A DNA stretch of 64,000 nucleotides. Origin: M55B127 sp034521955. GTDB taxonomy: Bacteria; Bacillota; Halanaerobiia; Halanaerobiales; M55B127. The notes under the pieces are model-generated. The model was not told the origin of the DNA. It saw only the letters and a list, made by a program, of their open reading frames with translations, and ran no database searches. The DNA is taken from assembly GCA_034521955.1 (NCBI GenBank), contig JAXHLT010000002.1:1-64000 (forward strand), written 5' to 3'. Below are positions 8,825-18,106 of the stretch, piece after piece (within the stretch, counting starts at the first letter, position 1; every line of letters begins with the position of its first letter). Position numbers and translations under genes: made by a program.

Positions 8825-9727
8825 TTGAAAAAAACTATTAAATATTTAATAATAATAACAATCGTTATTTTAGTAATAGGATTTGGAGGGATTACCTACT
8901 TTACAAATACAATAATAAATCAACAGGCAAATACTAGGGTTATAAAAAATAGTGATCTAATAGAAGAATATTCTACTTTAATAGATCAAGTTGAAACAAC
9001 AACTTCAGATGATTTAAAGATTAACTCCTGGAGATTCACAGTAGATAATCCTGAAGGTGTAGTTGTAGTTATTCATGGTATGCATGGTCAGGATGCATCT
9101 TCATTATTAGAATTTGGTAAGTTCTTTTATGATAATAACTACGAAACATTTTGTATTGATTTAAGAGCACATGGAAAAAGCGAAGGTGATGAGATAGGTT
9201 TTGGTTATACAGAAACAAGAGATCTTAATTCATTATTAGATTGGATTAAAATTCAACCTAAATACAAAGATAAAGAAGTAATTCTATTTGGTCTTTCTAT
9301 GGGTGGAGCCACAGCAATTAATACAGCCCCCATAAGAAGCGATATAGATAAAATCATAAGTGTTAGTTCTTTTGCAAGTTATGAAAGAACATTTCTAGAC
9401 TATATGAGAAAAGATGAAGTACCAGAATTTATAGTTCAGGCTTTTAAACCGAGTATAAGAATGCTACTTTCTCTAAAATACAATACTAGTCCAACTAAAA
9501 ATTCACCAGCCTTTAATATTAAAGATATTACTATACCAACACTATTAATTCATGGAAGTAATGATCAGCAAGTTTCTGTTGACCAAGCATATGAGTTAAA
9601 AGAAAATGGGAATGAAAATGTTGAACTTTGGGTTGTTAAAGATTTTAATCATTTAGTAGTAACTGATATATTAGATGATGAAAATGATTGGTATAGAGAT
9701 AGATTAATTAACTTCATTAAAAAATAA
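8825..9727 (+). CDS. Membrane-anchored alpha/beta hydrolase
   Basis: N-terminal helix (residues 4-28) should anchor or export the protein, leaving a serine hydrolase domain outside the membrane. The nucleophile elbow GLSMGG places Ser158; a late Asp in HGSNDQQV and His in FNHLVV complete the triad. Resembles monoacylglycerol lipase/YqkD-type hydrolases; substrate unknown. TTG start behind AAGGAGAG. Confidence 0.88.
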   Translation: MKKTIKYLIIITIVILVIGFGGITYFTNTIINQQANTRVIKNSDLIEEYSTLIDQVETTTSDDLKINSWRFTVDNPEGVVVVIHGMHGQDASSLLEFGKFFYDNNYETFCIDLRAHGKSEGDEIGFGYTETRDLNSLLDWIKIQPKYKDKEVILFGLSMGGATAINTAPIRSDIDKIISVSSFASYERTFLDYMRKDEVPEFIVQAFKPSIRMLLSLKYNTSPTKNSPAFNIKDITIPTLLIHGSNDQQVSVDQAYELKENGNENVELWVVKDFNHLVVTDILDDENDWYRDRLINFIKK

Positions 9728-9852
9728 GGAATGGGAAAAATAAATATTGAAGATATAGACTTTAGAATAATGACAATATTAGAGTAATGAATGAATATAT
9801 TATTTTAATGAAAATAATAAAGTTAGTGAGAAATAAATAAAGGAGTAGATAG

Positions 9853-10806
9853 ATGACTGAACTTAACTATCATAAATTATTGAATACAGCTTTAGATTAT
9901 TATTTTAAAGGTGAATACAAAAAAGGTTATGAATATATTGATAAAAATCAAAATAAAGTAAATGGTAATCAGGCTCAAGTATATAATTTCAAATACACAT
10001 TGGCCTGTAAAGCTGGCTTAATAGATACCGCTATGGAAATAATGAAAGAAGCTGTTATAGAAAAAGAGTATTGGTATTCAAAAGAATACTTATTAGAAGA
10101 TAAAGATCTAGACCCTTTAAGAGAAAAAAAAGAGTTTAAAGAAATTATTGATATTTGTTCAAAGAGAGAAACAAAAGCTAAAATCAATTCACAACCGGAA
10201 TTAAAGATTTTTAAATCAGAAGATAGTATAAAAGCCGAACAAAAAAGATTATTAATGGCTTTACATGGTAACCAAGAAAATATTGATATAACATATAAGT
10301 ATTGGCAGAACCCTCCTATCAAGAACAATTTATTAGCTTTGCCCCAATCTTCCATGATTGAGTTTAGTGATGCTTATTCATGGGAAGATATAAAAAAGGG
10401 TACAACAGAAATCAAAGAACATTTTGATTATATAATGAATAAATATCAGATAAGTAAAAATGATATTATCTTAGGTGGTTTTTCTGCAGGAGCAAGAATA
10501 TTATTAGAAGCTGTAGGTGAAGGTTATATTATACCCAGAGGGTTGATTTTAATGGCTCCCTGGATACCAGATATAGAAGAAAAAAGAAATATATTGGACA
10601 CTTTAAAGAAAAAAGAAATTAAAGTTATTCTTTTAGTAGGAGACAAAGATAAAGACTGTTTTAAAATATCTAAACAGTTTATTGAACTATTAGATCAATA
10701 TGAAATTTCATATAAATCAAAAATAATAAATAATTTAAATCATGAATATCCCGCAGATTTTAATAATGAGTTAAAAAACGCAGTAAATTATTTTTGGGAG
10801 GATTAA
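9853..10806 (+). CDS. Alpha/beta hydrolase with N-terminal helical region
   Basis: 317 aa. The first about 120 residues are helical and repeat-like (YFKGEYKKGYEYIDKNQ), reminiscent of a TPR pair. The C-terminal half is a carboxylesterase/phospholipase-like fold: GGFSAG gives Ser211, then GDKDKDC and NHEYP supply Asp and His. No signal peptide, so cytoplasmic. The stop is directly followed by a broken acetyltransferase gene whose ribosome site lies in this gene's last codons. Confidence 0.8.
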   Translation: MTELNYHKLLNTALDYYFKGEYKKGYEYIDKNQNKVNGNQAQVYNFKYTLACKAGLIDTAMEIMKEAVIEKEYWYSKEYLLEDKDLDPLREKKEFKEIIDICSKRETKAKINSQPELKIFKSEDSIKAEQKRLLMALHGNQENIDITYKYWQNPPIKNNLLALPQSSMIEFSDAYSWEDIKKGTTEIKEHFDYIMNKYQISKNDIILGGFSAGARILLEAVGEGYIIPRGLILMAPWIPDIEEKRNILDTLKKKEIKVILLVGDKDKDCFKISKQFIELLDQYEISYKSKIINNLNHEYPADFNNELKNAVNYFWED

Positions 10807-10807
10807 C

Positions 10808-11290
10808 ATCTACTTTGATTTTGTAAAAATGAATAAAGAATATGCTTAAGTGATAGCTTATAATTGGAAATATAAATCTAAATATTCTTTTTATGATATG
10901 ACTGAAGACAAAGAAGATTTAGAAGAATTTTTAAATCCAAACAAATGGGAAAATACATTTGCAGTATTGAATGATAATAATGATTTGGTTGGTTTTTATT
11001 CTTATTATTTTAAAGAAAAAATTATTTGGATTGGTTTTGGTCTAAAACCTGAACTAACTGGTAAAGGTTTAGGTAAAAAGTTTGTACAAAAGGGTATTGA
11101 TTATGGTATAAAGACTTATCAATATGATAAGGAGTATATAATGCTTGCAGTTGCTGAATTTAATAAAAGAGCTATTAATTTATATAAAAAACTTGGGTTT
11201 AGTACAGTTGAAAAATATGAACAGAAAACAAATGGTGGACTTTATAACTTTCTTAAGATGAAAAAAATATTAAATTTAGATACAAGATAA
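10808..11290 (+). pseudogene. GNAT acetyltransferase interrupted by an in-frame TAA
   Basis: The frame 10808-11290 reads as one GNAT protein (N-terminus ..FVKMNKEYA / VIAYNWKYKS..) but codon 14, at 10847-10849, is TAA. From memory, homologues continue through this point with Lys. After the stop, GTG at 10850 could restart translation, giving 146 aa with the acetyl-CoA loop LTGKGLGKKF intact. A GGGAGGA site at 10796-10802 points to ATC at 10808, another non-standard start. Either a decaying gene or a 5'-shortened active one. Confidence 0.7.
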
Positions 11291-11315
11291 AAAAAGAAAA
11301 AAGGAGATGACTAAT

Positions 11316-11876
11316 TTGATAGAAGGTTCAAAAACAGTAATGAGACAACTTGAACTAGGTGATGAAAAACATCTGCACAAATGGCGTAATAATAATCAGG
11401 GTAATTTATACTGTGGATTTAAATATGGATTTTTACTCAGTAAAGAAGCATTTAAAAATCAATTAAAAAAAGAAATAGAAAACGAACAAGTTTTTCCTGA
11501 AGAAAAGATGTTTTTAATCTGTACAAAAGAAAATCAGAAACCGATTGGAGATGTTTCCTATCGTAATTGGAATAAAAGAAACAGAAGTGCAGAGTTTGGA
11601 ATTGAAATTGGTGAGATGGACTATAGAGGTAAAGGATATGGTTTTGATGCTTTACATAACTTTTTGGATTTTATGTTTAAACACCTTAATTTAAATAGGA
11701 TTGAACTAACAACTCTTATAGATAATAAAAAAGCAATTAATTTATATAAAAAGCTCGGCTTTAAAGAAATTGGTATAATTAGAGAACAAAGTTTTGATAG
11801 CAGAATTGGAAAATATAGAGATGTAATGTATATGGATATATTAAAAAAAGAATGGGAGAAAAATATTGATCAGTAA
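11316..11876 (+). CDS. GNAT acetyltransferase (RimJ/RimL type)
   Basis: 186 aa. N-terminal MRQLELGDEKHLHKWRNN is typical of RimL-like proteins; the acetyl-CoA binding loop DYRGKGYGFDAL and the NKKAINLYKKLGFKEIG motif follow. TTG at 11316 is preferred over the ATG at 11307 because the latter abuts the AAGGAG site. The target (ribosomal protein N-terminus or a small amine) is unknown. Confidence 0.88.
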   Translation: MIEGSKTVMRQLELGDEKHLHKWRNNNQGNLYCGFKYGFLLSKEAFKNQLKKEIENEQVFPEEKMFLICTKENQKPIGDVSYRNWNKRNRSAEFGIEIGEMDYRGKGYGFDALHNFLDFMFKHLNLNRIELTTLIDNKKAINLYKKLGFKEIGIIREQSFDSRIGKYRDVMYMDILKKEWEKNIDQ

Positions 11877-12121
11877 AGAAGAACTACTTGAACTTATAGA
11901 AAAAGAAATAAGTAATAAACGTTGTAAACAAATTAAAAAAAGATGAACATTATCATGTACAAAAGGGAGTTGGCTGGCTTTTAAAATATACTTATTTAAG
12001 CTATCCGAAAAAAACATATAACTACTTAAAAAACAATGTGGATAATTTAAATAGAATCATATTCAGATATGCTCTTGAGAAAACACCTCAAGATATTAAA
12101 AATGAACTAATGAACCTTTAA
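11866..12121 (+). pseudogene. Remnant of a DNA alkylation repair (AlkD-like) gene
   Basis: A short frame from TTG 11866 stops at 11946; shifting frame at the preceding A tract gives DEHYHVQKGVGWLLKYTYLS and on to a stop at 12119-12121. The VQKGVGWLLK stretch matches the C-terminal HEAT-like part of AlkD-family glycosylases. Most of the gene body is missing, so both an internal deletion and a frameshift are inferred. It fills most of the gap before the next gene; the rest to 12214 has no feature I can support. Confidence 0.6.
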
Positions 12122-12214
12122 AATATTATTTTAAAAATGATATAATAGTCATAAATGTTGTTGATAAAAAATTCGTATAAAATATAAAATAATAAAAAAA
12201 GTAGGTGTTATTTA

Positions 12215-13138
12215 ATGAATAAGTTAGAACAAAAACATATTTCTTTAGTCGAACAATATTTAACTGACAACTGTCGATTATTAGAGAAAAAATTATTTGA
12301 TTATCATATTAAAGATGCAGATACAAAAGATGTACTTTTTGCATTAAAACTATATCAAAACAAAGATGGAGGATTTGGTCAAGGTTTAGAATCTGATTTT
12401 AGATTTCCTGATTCTTCACCAATGGCAACTTCAATTGGATTGAGAATTTTAAGCAAATTAGAAAAAACAGAAGAAGTAAGTAAAATGATAAAAAAAGCAG
12501 TTCAATATCTGGAAAGTACATATGATGAAGATAGAAAAGGATGGTATGCAGTTCCTAAAGTAGTTAATGATTATCCTCATACACCTTGGTGGCACTATGA
12601 TGAAGATGAAAAAATGACAGTGATAGATAAGAATTGGGGTAATCCAACAGCTGAATTAATAGCTTATTTGTATAAATACAGGAAGTATATAAGTGATTTA
12701 GATATAATGAATTTGGTTGAACATGCAGTTAACTATATCGATGATAAAAGTAATTTTAATTCAGAAAATGAAGTTTTTTGCTTTATTAAACTTTATAACA
12801 TTGTACCAAAAAAGTATCAAATTAGAATAAAAGAACATCTCTCTAATGCGGTATCACAAGTGATTGAATATGATGAAAATAAATGGGAGGAGTATGTTCC
12901 TCTTCCACTTCATTTTATAAAAACTTCTGATCAATTCAAATTTAAGATAAAAGAAAAAAAGATTCAGTCTAATTTAGACTATTATGTAAAAACAATCAAA
13001 GAAAAAACAATGATTGATCCTCCTTGGGGTAAAAGTTTTTATAAAGATGGACTCCGCAGGGCATACGAAGAATGGAAGGGTGTTTTAACTTTAGAAGCAT
13101 TAGAAGTACTAAATAACTTTGATAGAATAAAAAAATAA
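12215..13138 (+). CDS. Terpenoid-cyclase/prenyltransferase-fold protein, unknown function
   Basis: 307 aa, predicted alpha/alpha toroid. The motif LYQNKDGGFGQGLESDF near residue 48-64 and later WYAVP and PWWHYD patches resemble the squalene-cyclase/prenyltransferase repeat superfamily found in many uncharacterised Firmicute proteins. No signal peptide and no recognisable DXDD acid motif, so a cyclase activity is not claimed. ATG start, separate from neighbours. Confidence 0.7.
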   Translation: MNKLEQKHISLVEQYLTDNCRLLEKKLFDYHIKDADTKDVLFALKLYQNKDGGFGQGLESDFRFPDSSPMATSIGLRILSKLEKTEEVSKMIKKAVQYLESTYDEDRKGWYAVPKVVNDYPHTPWWHYDEDEKMTVIDKNWGNPTAELIAYLYKYRKYISDLDIMNLVEHAVNYIDDKSNFNSENEVFCFIKLYNIVPKKYQIRIKEHLSNAVSQVIEYDENKWEEYVPLPLHFIKTSDQFKFKIKEKKIQSNLDYYVKTIKEKTMIDPPWGKSFYKDGLRRAYEEWKGVLTLEALEVLNNFDRIKK

Positions 13139-13218
13139 AGAATAGGTTAAAAATCAATCTTTTATTAAAATCTAAATCAGAAAATAGAAAATCAATAAGA
13201 TAATAAGGAGCATTTATA

Positions 13219-14247
13219 ATGATTAATTATCCAGAAACATTAAATAAAGGTGATGTAATTGGTATTACAGCACCATCTTCAGGGGTAACCGGAGTTTTTT
13301 CTAATAAATTAGATAATGCCATCAAACAAATAAATAAGCTTGGGTTTGAGGTGGTTGAAACAAATTCAGTTAGAAAACAAAATAAGTTAGTAAGTTCTTC
13401 TCCAAAAACTAGAGCTGAAGAGTTCATGAAATTGTATTTAGATAATAACATTAAAGCTATAATTCCACCCTGGGGTGGAGAGTTTCTAATGGATATTCTC
13501 CCTTACTTAAACTATGAAAAATTAAACAATTCAAATCCCAAATGGGTTATGGGATTTTCTGATATTAGTACTCTCTTGTTTGTGTTAACTTTAAAGTTAA
13601 ATATAGCAACAGCTCATGGTCCAAACTTTCTTGACTTTGGTAATGATTCTATTGATAGTTCAGTATTAAGAAGTTTAGAAATATTAAATCAAAAAAAGAA
13701 CAGTTCTTTTATCCAACATAGTTTAGATTCATACCAAGAAGAATGGTTGGAAGTAAAAGAGGATACTTTCCCACCATATAATTTAACAGAAGAAGTTAAA
13801 TGGAAAATTATAAATAACAAAAAAAGCACAAAGTTCAATGGGCGTCTATTAGGTGGAAATCTTGATGTTATTTGTAAACTGATTGGTACTCCTTATGATC
13901 AAGTAAATGAGTATATAAATAAATTCTCAGATGAGGGTATTATATGGTACTTTGAAAGCTGTGAAATGGATTCAACAGATATACATAGAACTTTTTGGCA
14001 GATGGAACAAAACGGTTGGTTTAAAAACACAAATGGATTTCTTTACGGTAGAGTAGATGGATATAATGATGTTCAGGACTACAGTTATGTAGACGCACTA
14101 AAAGATTTAGCTAAAAATATTGAAGTTCCTATTGTTTATGATGTTGATTTAGGTCATAAACCACCACAGCTAACCTATATCAATGGAGCATATGCTGAGA
14201 TATCAGTTGATGAAAATGAAGAGAAAATTGTACAGAAAATGATATAA
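13219..14247 (+). CDS. S66 family LD-carboxypeptidase (MccF/LdcA-like)
   Basis: Serine peptidase that cleaves LD bonds in murein peptides or, in MccF relatives, inactivates microcin C-type antibiotics. The N-terminal KGDVIGITAPSSG and the nucleophile in MGFSDIS (Ser114) are visible; the LLGGNLDVICKLIGTP, YFESCEMD (Glu) and DVDLGHKPPQ (His) motifs complete the triad. At 342 aa it fits the MccF branch. Cytoplasmic, intact, followed by a terminator. Confidence 0.92.
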   Translation: MINYPETLNKGDVIGITAPSSGVTGVFSNKLDNAIKQINKLGFEVVETNSVRKQNKLVSSSPKTRAEEFMKLYLDNNIKAIIPPWGGEFLMDILPYLNYEKLNNSNPKWVMGFSDISTLLFVLTLKLNIATAHGPNFLDFGNDSIDSSVLRSLEILNQKKNSSFIQHSLDSYQEEWLEVKEDTFPPYNLTEEVKWKIINNKKSTKFNGRLLGGNLDVICKLIGTPYDQVNEYINKFSDEGIIWYFESCEMDSTDIHRTFWQMEQNGWFKNTNGFLYGRVDGYNDVQDYSYVDALKDLAKNIEVPIVYDVDLGHKPPQLTYINGAYAEISVDENEEKIVQKMI

Positions 14248-14267
14248 TAATATAAGTATTAAAATAC

Positions 14268-14299
14268 AAGGGCAGCCTAATTATAGAAGCTGCTCTTTT
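14268..14299 (+). terminator. Terminator after the S66 peptidase gene
   Basis: AAGGGCAGC (from 14268) pairs with GCTGCTCTT (to 14297), with a 12-base loop and a short TTTT run. It lies 21 bases after the stop codon. Confidence 0.75.
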
Positions 14300-14421
14300 A
14301 ATATTTTGTGTTAAAGATGCAGGAGGAATTTCATTAAAAGATAATTTAATAAATATATATAATTTTCTAATTAGTTCACATATTTATTTTTTTGGAAAAT
14401 AATTCTGAGAGGATACTTTAA

Positions 14422-15144
14422 ATGTGCTATAATAGCTTTGATAATATAGTTTTCGAGAGGCTTTTTAAATATTTTGATCAGGACATAAATTCAAACAGGA
14501 TAAACATATTAAAGAATAAGGATTATGATAAAGAAAACAGAATATCTATTTATCAAACCCCTTTTAATTCTATTATTTTTACCAGTACATCTTTTTATGT
14601 AAACATAGTTGAGAAAATTAAGATTAATAGTTTTAATAAAAAAATAAGTATGGATCAACTGAAAGATCTGTTTAATAATCATAACTTTACTGATGAACCA
14701 AATACCCACTGCTTATTTCTAAATCCAGAAAGCCATGAAACAGTTAATCCTCCTAAAGATTATAAAATTAGAAAAATAGATAAGAGTTTTAAAAATAAAT
14801 TTAATGAGTTGAAAAAAGAATGCTCAAAAGATGATTTAGAGGAAGCTCAAGTTAGTCTAGATGATGATTATATAGTGGGATGTTTTTATAATAACAAATT
14901 AATTTCAGCGGCTAGTTACTGGTTTTGGGGTGAAGGTTTGGCAGATATAGGTGTTATCACACATCCTGAATTTAGAAAAAATGGTCTGGCTAAAGCAATA
15001 ATTTCATATTTAACATTAAAGGGAATAGAACTAAATAGAATAAATATCTACAGACATGCTGCTGATAATAAGGCTTCAAAAAGATTAGCTTTAGCTATGA
15101 ACTTTCAGGAAAAGATGATTATAGAAACAACAAAATTAATCTAA
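14422..15144 (+). CDS. GNAT acetyltransferase with N-terminal extension
   Basis: 240 aa. The last about 110 residues form a GNAT domain with VITHPEFRKNGLAKAII as the acetyl-CoA loop and an AADNKASKRLALAMNFQE tail. The N-terminal half is unconserved to my eye but this two-part layout occurs in the GNAT_acetyltran group. ATG behind GAGAGGA. Substrate unknown. Confidence 0.82.
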   Translation: MCYNSFDNIVFERLFKYFDQDINSNRINILKNKDYDKENRISIYQTPFNSIIFTSTSFYVNIVEKIKINSFNKKISMDQLKDLFNNHNFTDEPNTHCLFLNPESHETVNPPKDYKIRKIDKSFKNKFNELKKECSKDDLEEAQVSLDDDYIVGCFYNNKLISAASYWFWGEGLADIGVITHPEFRKNGLAKAIISYLTLKGIELNRINIYRHAADNKASKRLALAMNFQEKMIIETTKLI

Positions 15145-15177
15145 ATAAAAACTTAAGTTAAAGGGGGAAAGATTAAA

Positions 15178-15648
15178 ATGAATATTGGTATTGTAGTATA
15201 TTCCCACACAGGTAACACATACTCTGTGGTAGAAAGATTCAAAAATGAATTAGAAGAAATGGATAATGAAGTAACTATAGAAAGATTAGAACCAGTAGAT
15301 AAAGAAGAGGTTCATCCCGGAGCTAAAAACATAGAATACAAAAGGATACCAGATTTGGATAAATATGATGGATATATATTTGCTTCACCAATTCAGGCTT
15401 TTTCACTTTGTACCGGAATGAAGAGTTTCTTAGAAAATATGGATAGTTTAAATAATAAAGAAGTTGCTTGTTTTATAACAAAAGGTCTACCCTTTAACTG
15501 GACCGGTGGTAATAGGGCAATTAGACAGTTTAAAAAATTATTAAAACAAAAAGATGCAAATATTGTTGAAACTGGTATTATCAAATGGACTAAAAACAAA
15601 GAACAAGACATTAATAAAGTAATTGATAAACTTACTAGTAAATTTTAA
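15178..15648 (+). CDS. Flavodoxin family protein
   Basis: 156 aa, single flavodoxin-like domain. The FMN phosphate loop SHTGNT is at residues 9-14; ASPIQAFSLC and the TGGNRAIRQFKKLL stretch follow. The loop replaces the usual aromatic flavin-stacking residues, so it may act as an NADPH-dependent reductase rather than an electron carrier (inference). ATG behind AAGGGGGAAAG. Confidence 0.87.
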   Translation: MNIGIVVYSHTGNTYSVVERFKNELEEMDNEVTIERLEPVDKEEVHPGAKNIEYKRIPDLDKYDGYIFASPIQAFSLCTGMKSFLENMDSLNNKEVACFITKGLPFNWTGGNRAIRQFKKLLKQKDANIVETGIIKWTKNKEQDINKVIDKLTSKF

Positions 15649-15725
15649 ATAAAAGTGAGTGATAATAGTGGTAAAAAAAGATTAGAATTAGATATATTTC
15701 CCCGTTGAAAAAAGTATGATTTTGC

Positions 15726-15851
15726 ATGAAGTGGGAAAAAGAACTAAAAAATTTTGGATTATTTAAAAGAGATGGTGATTTGGAATTTCTTCAGGCTGAT
15801 AATGGTAAATTTATTACTTTTCCTAGAATTGTTGCACAAAAGTTTAATTAA
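15726..15851 (+). pseudogene. Short unrecognised ORF, possible gene remnant
   Basis: ATG 15726 opens 41 codons (MKWEKELKNFGLFKRDGD..) with protein-like composition but no ribosome site. The preceding bases also give a short frame of the form GKKRLELDIFPR before a stop, so this may be the tail of a deleted gene. No family recognised. Confidence 0.25.
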
Positions 15852-15867
15852 AGATGGTGGTAAAAAA

Positions 15868-16371
15868 TTGAATAATAAGATAGTATTAACAACAGAGCGT
15901 TTAAAGATAAGACACTTCACTTTAAGTGATACAAAACAAGTTTATAAAATGAGTAGAGAAGAAGGAATCAAAAAATGGTTACCTGATCAAGTATATAAAA
16001 ACAAAGAAGAAGCAGAAGAAGTGTTGAAATTTTTAATATCTAGATATCAATATATACCTGAAATTAATAAATGCCCATATGTCTTTGGAGTTGAACTTAA
16101 AGGTGACAAAGAGTTAATTGGACATGTTGGATTAAGTCAGGTTGATCTGGGGGTAGAAGTTGGTTATGGAATAGCTGATCAATATAAAAACAAAGGATAT
16201 GCCACTGAAGTATTAAAAGACTTTTCAAAATGGGCATTAGATGATTTAAACCTAGATAAATTATGGGGCATTGTTGATCAAAATAATATAGCTTCAATAA
16301 ATGTTTTGGAAAAATCCAACTATGCTTTAAAAGATAAATCTAAAGGAAAATATAGGTATGTATATGAGTAA
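15868..16371 (+). CDS. GNAT acetyltransferase (RimJ/RimL type)
   Basis: 167 aa. LTTERLKIRHFTLSD at the N-terminus, the acetyl-CoA loop IADQYKNKGYATEVLK, and ASINVLEKSNYA near the end are typical. TTG at 15868 is chosen because GATGGTGG lies seven bases upstream; longer frames starting at 15754 run through non-conserved sequence. Third RimL-like gene in this region. Confidence 0.87.
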   Translation: MNNKIVLTTERLKIRHFTLSDTKQVYKMSREEGIKKWLPDQVYKNKEEAEEVLKFLISRYQYIPEINKCPYVFGVELKGDKELIGHVGLSQVDLGVEVGYGIADQYKNKGYATEVLKDFSKWALDDLNLDKLWGIVDQNNIASINVLEKSNYALKDKSKGKYRYVYE

Positions 16372-16380
16372 CAAAAGTAG

Positions 16381-17238
16381 GTGGTAAAAATAGAAAACAA
16401 ATTAATAATAGTTGAAGGTTTACCTGGCTTTGGAAAGACAACTGCTGCTAAAATTACTAAACAGATTCTAGATGATTTTGAAATAGAAAACGAACTTTTC
16501 TTAGAAGGTAATCTTGATCACCCAGCTGATTTTGATAAAGTCGCTCATTTTAATTTAAAAGAATATGAAAAACTATTAAAAGATTATTCTCAATATAATG
16601 ATATAATCAAAAAAATTACTGAAGTAGAGAATGAAGATTACTATATTTACTATAAAAAACAAAAGCTGAAACTTAAGGAAGAATTACCTGATAAACTCTA
16701 TAAAATAATCTATAAAAATGATATTTATCTATTACCATTTAAAAGAAATAAAAGATTAATTGTTAACAATTGGATTAAGTTTAATAAAAGTGCGTTAAAT
16801 ACAAACAAGGTTTATATATTTGAATGTTGTTTTATACAGAATCCAGTAACTGTATCTTTAATTAGAGATAACAAAAACTTTGAAGAAACATTTAATTATA
16901 TATCAGAACTATTAGATTCTGTTAAGAATTTAAATCCAATTTTAATCTATATTGATCAAAAGGATTTGAACTTTACTTTTAAAAAGATAGTAAATGAAAG
17001 ATCTCAAGAATGGTTAGATTCTTTTATTGACTATTATACAAAGCAAGGATATGGATTAGATAATAACTTAACTGGATTAAAGGGAGCATTAGAAGTATTT
17101 AAGTATAGATACAGTATGGAAAAAAAGATATTTAAAAAGTTAAAGATGAATAAACATTTAGTTAATAATACAGGTTATAACAAAAAACAAATGGAGAAAA
17201 AGATTGATGAAATACTTGAGAATAATATTAATAATTAA
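16381..17238 (+). CDS. P-loop NTPase, kinase-like, unknown function
   Basis: 285 aa. IIVEGLPGFGKTTAAK near the N-terminus is a Walker A loop of nucleoside/chloramphenicol-kinase type. The remainder is Lys/Asn/Tyr-rich and unrecognised; ECCFIQNPVT near residue 160 and IYIDQKD may border the active site. The formal GTG at 16381 lies inside a GTAGGTGGT ribosome site; ATA at 16390 has the same spacing as the TTG start of the preceding gene and is a better positional candidate. Confidence 0.7.
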   Translation: MVKIENKLIIVEGLPGFGKTTAAKITKQILDDFEIENELFLEGNLDHPADFDKVAHFNLKEYEKLLKDYSQYNDIIKKITEVENEDYYIYYKKQKLKLKEELPDKLYKIIYKNDIYLLPFKRNKRLIVNNWIKFNKSALNTNKVYIFECCFIQNPVTVSLIRDNKNFEETFNYISELLDSVKNLNPILIYIDQKDLNFTFKKIVNERSQEWLDSFIDYYTKQGYGLDNNLTGLKGALEVFKYRYSMEKKIFKKLKMNKHLVNNTGYNKKQMEKKIDEILENNINN

Positions 17239-17257
17239 TTAAACGAGGTGTTATGAA

Positions 17258-18088
17258 ATGATATTAGGTATTGATATAGGTGGTTCTACAACAGATATAG
17301 TCTGTTTAAAAGAAAAGAAAATATTTGATCTTTTTACTGTTGAAGCAAGTGATGCAACTACTTCTGCATATGGTGCGTTAGGTAAGATGCTTACTAAAAA
17401 CAATCTGGATATAAAGGATATTGATAAGATAGCAATTACAGGAGTAGGGTCTTCATATATTGATTCAACAATATTTGGTATTCAGACCATAAAAATAGAT
17501 GAGTTTAGAGCAATTGGTTTAGGTGGTTCATTTTTATCAGGTATTGATAAAACATTAGTTGTTAGTCTAGGTACCGGCACAGCAATGGTTGATGTAACAG
17601 AGAAAAAAATACAACATATTGGTGGTACTGGAATTGGAGGAGGTACATTACTTGGTCTTGGTAAAGGTATCTTAAATATAATAGAATTCGATGAAATTCT
17701 TGACTTAGCAAAAAACGGTAATCTTCATAAGGTAGATTTAACCATTGGAGATATATCTAATGATGTTGTAGGAAGTTTATCTAAAAGTGTAACAGCTTCT
17801 AATTTTGGTAATGTACATAAAGTTGCAAATAAAGAAGACTATGCAAAGGGAATATTAAACTTAATCTATCAGACAATTGGAATGTTAGCAGTGTTTGGTG
17901 CCCAGATGACTAATAATAAAAACATTGTTTTTACAGGTAAGTTAGCACAGATAGAACCTGGTATAAAGATTTTAAAGGATTTAAGAGATGATAAATCATA
18001 TAATTTAAACTTCTATTTCCCTGAACATGCTACCTTCTCTACAGCTATAGGTTCTGCTATTGCAGTAATAAACAATAGAAATAATTAA
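17258..18088 (+). CDS. coaW: Type II pantothenate kinase
   Basis: Phosphorylates pantothenate, the first step of coenzyme A synthesis. ASKHA fold: phosphate-1 loop GIDIGGSTTDIV at residues 4-15, then SLGTGTAMV and GGTGIGGGTLLGLGKGI, which identify the eukaryotic-like/staphylococcal CoaW class. 276 aa, the usual size. ATG after CGAGGTG. Type II enzymes are generally not feedback-inhibited by CoA (family knowledge). Confidence 0.9.
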   Translation: MILGIDIGGSTTDIVCLKEKKIFDLFTVEASDATTSAYGALGKMLTKNNLDIKDIDKIAITGVGSSYIDSTIFGIQTIKIDEFRAIGLGGSFLSGIDKTLVVSLGTGTAMVDVTEKKIQHIGGTGIGGGTLLGLGKGILNIIEFDEILDLAKNGNLHKVDLTIGDISNDVVGSLSKSVTASNFGNVHKVANKEDYAKGILNLIYQTIGMLAVFGAQMTNNKNIVFTGKLAQIEPGIKILKDLRDDKSYNLNFYFPEHATFSTAIGSAIAVINNRNN

Positions 18089-18106
18089 GATAACGAGGTG
18101 TATAAA

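Noticed and set aside
12215..13138. Squalene-hopene cyclase activity
   Set aside because: The fold motif is present, but the protein is half the size of a cyclase and lacks the DXDD acid motif.
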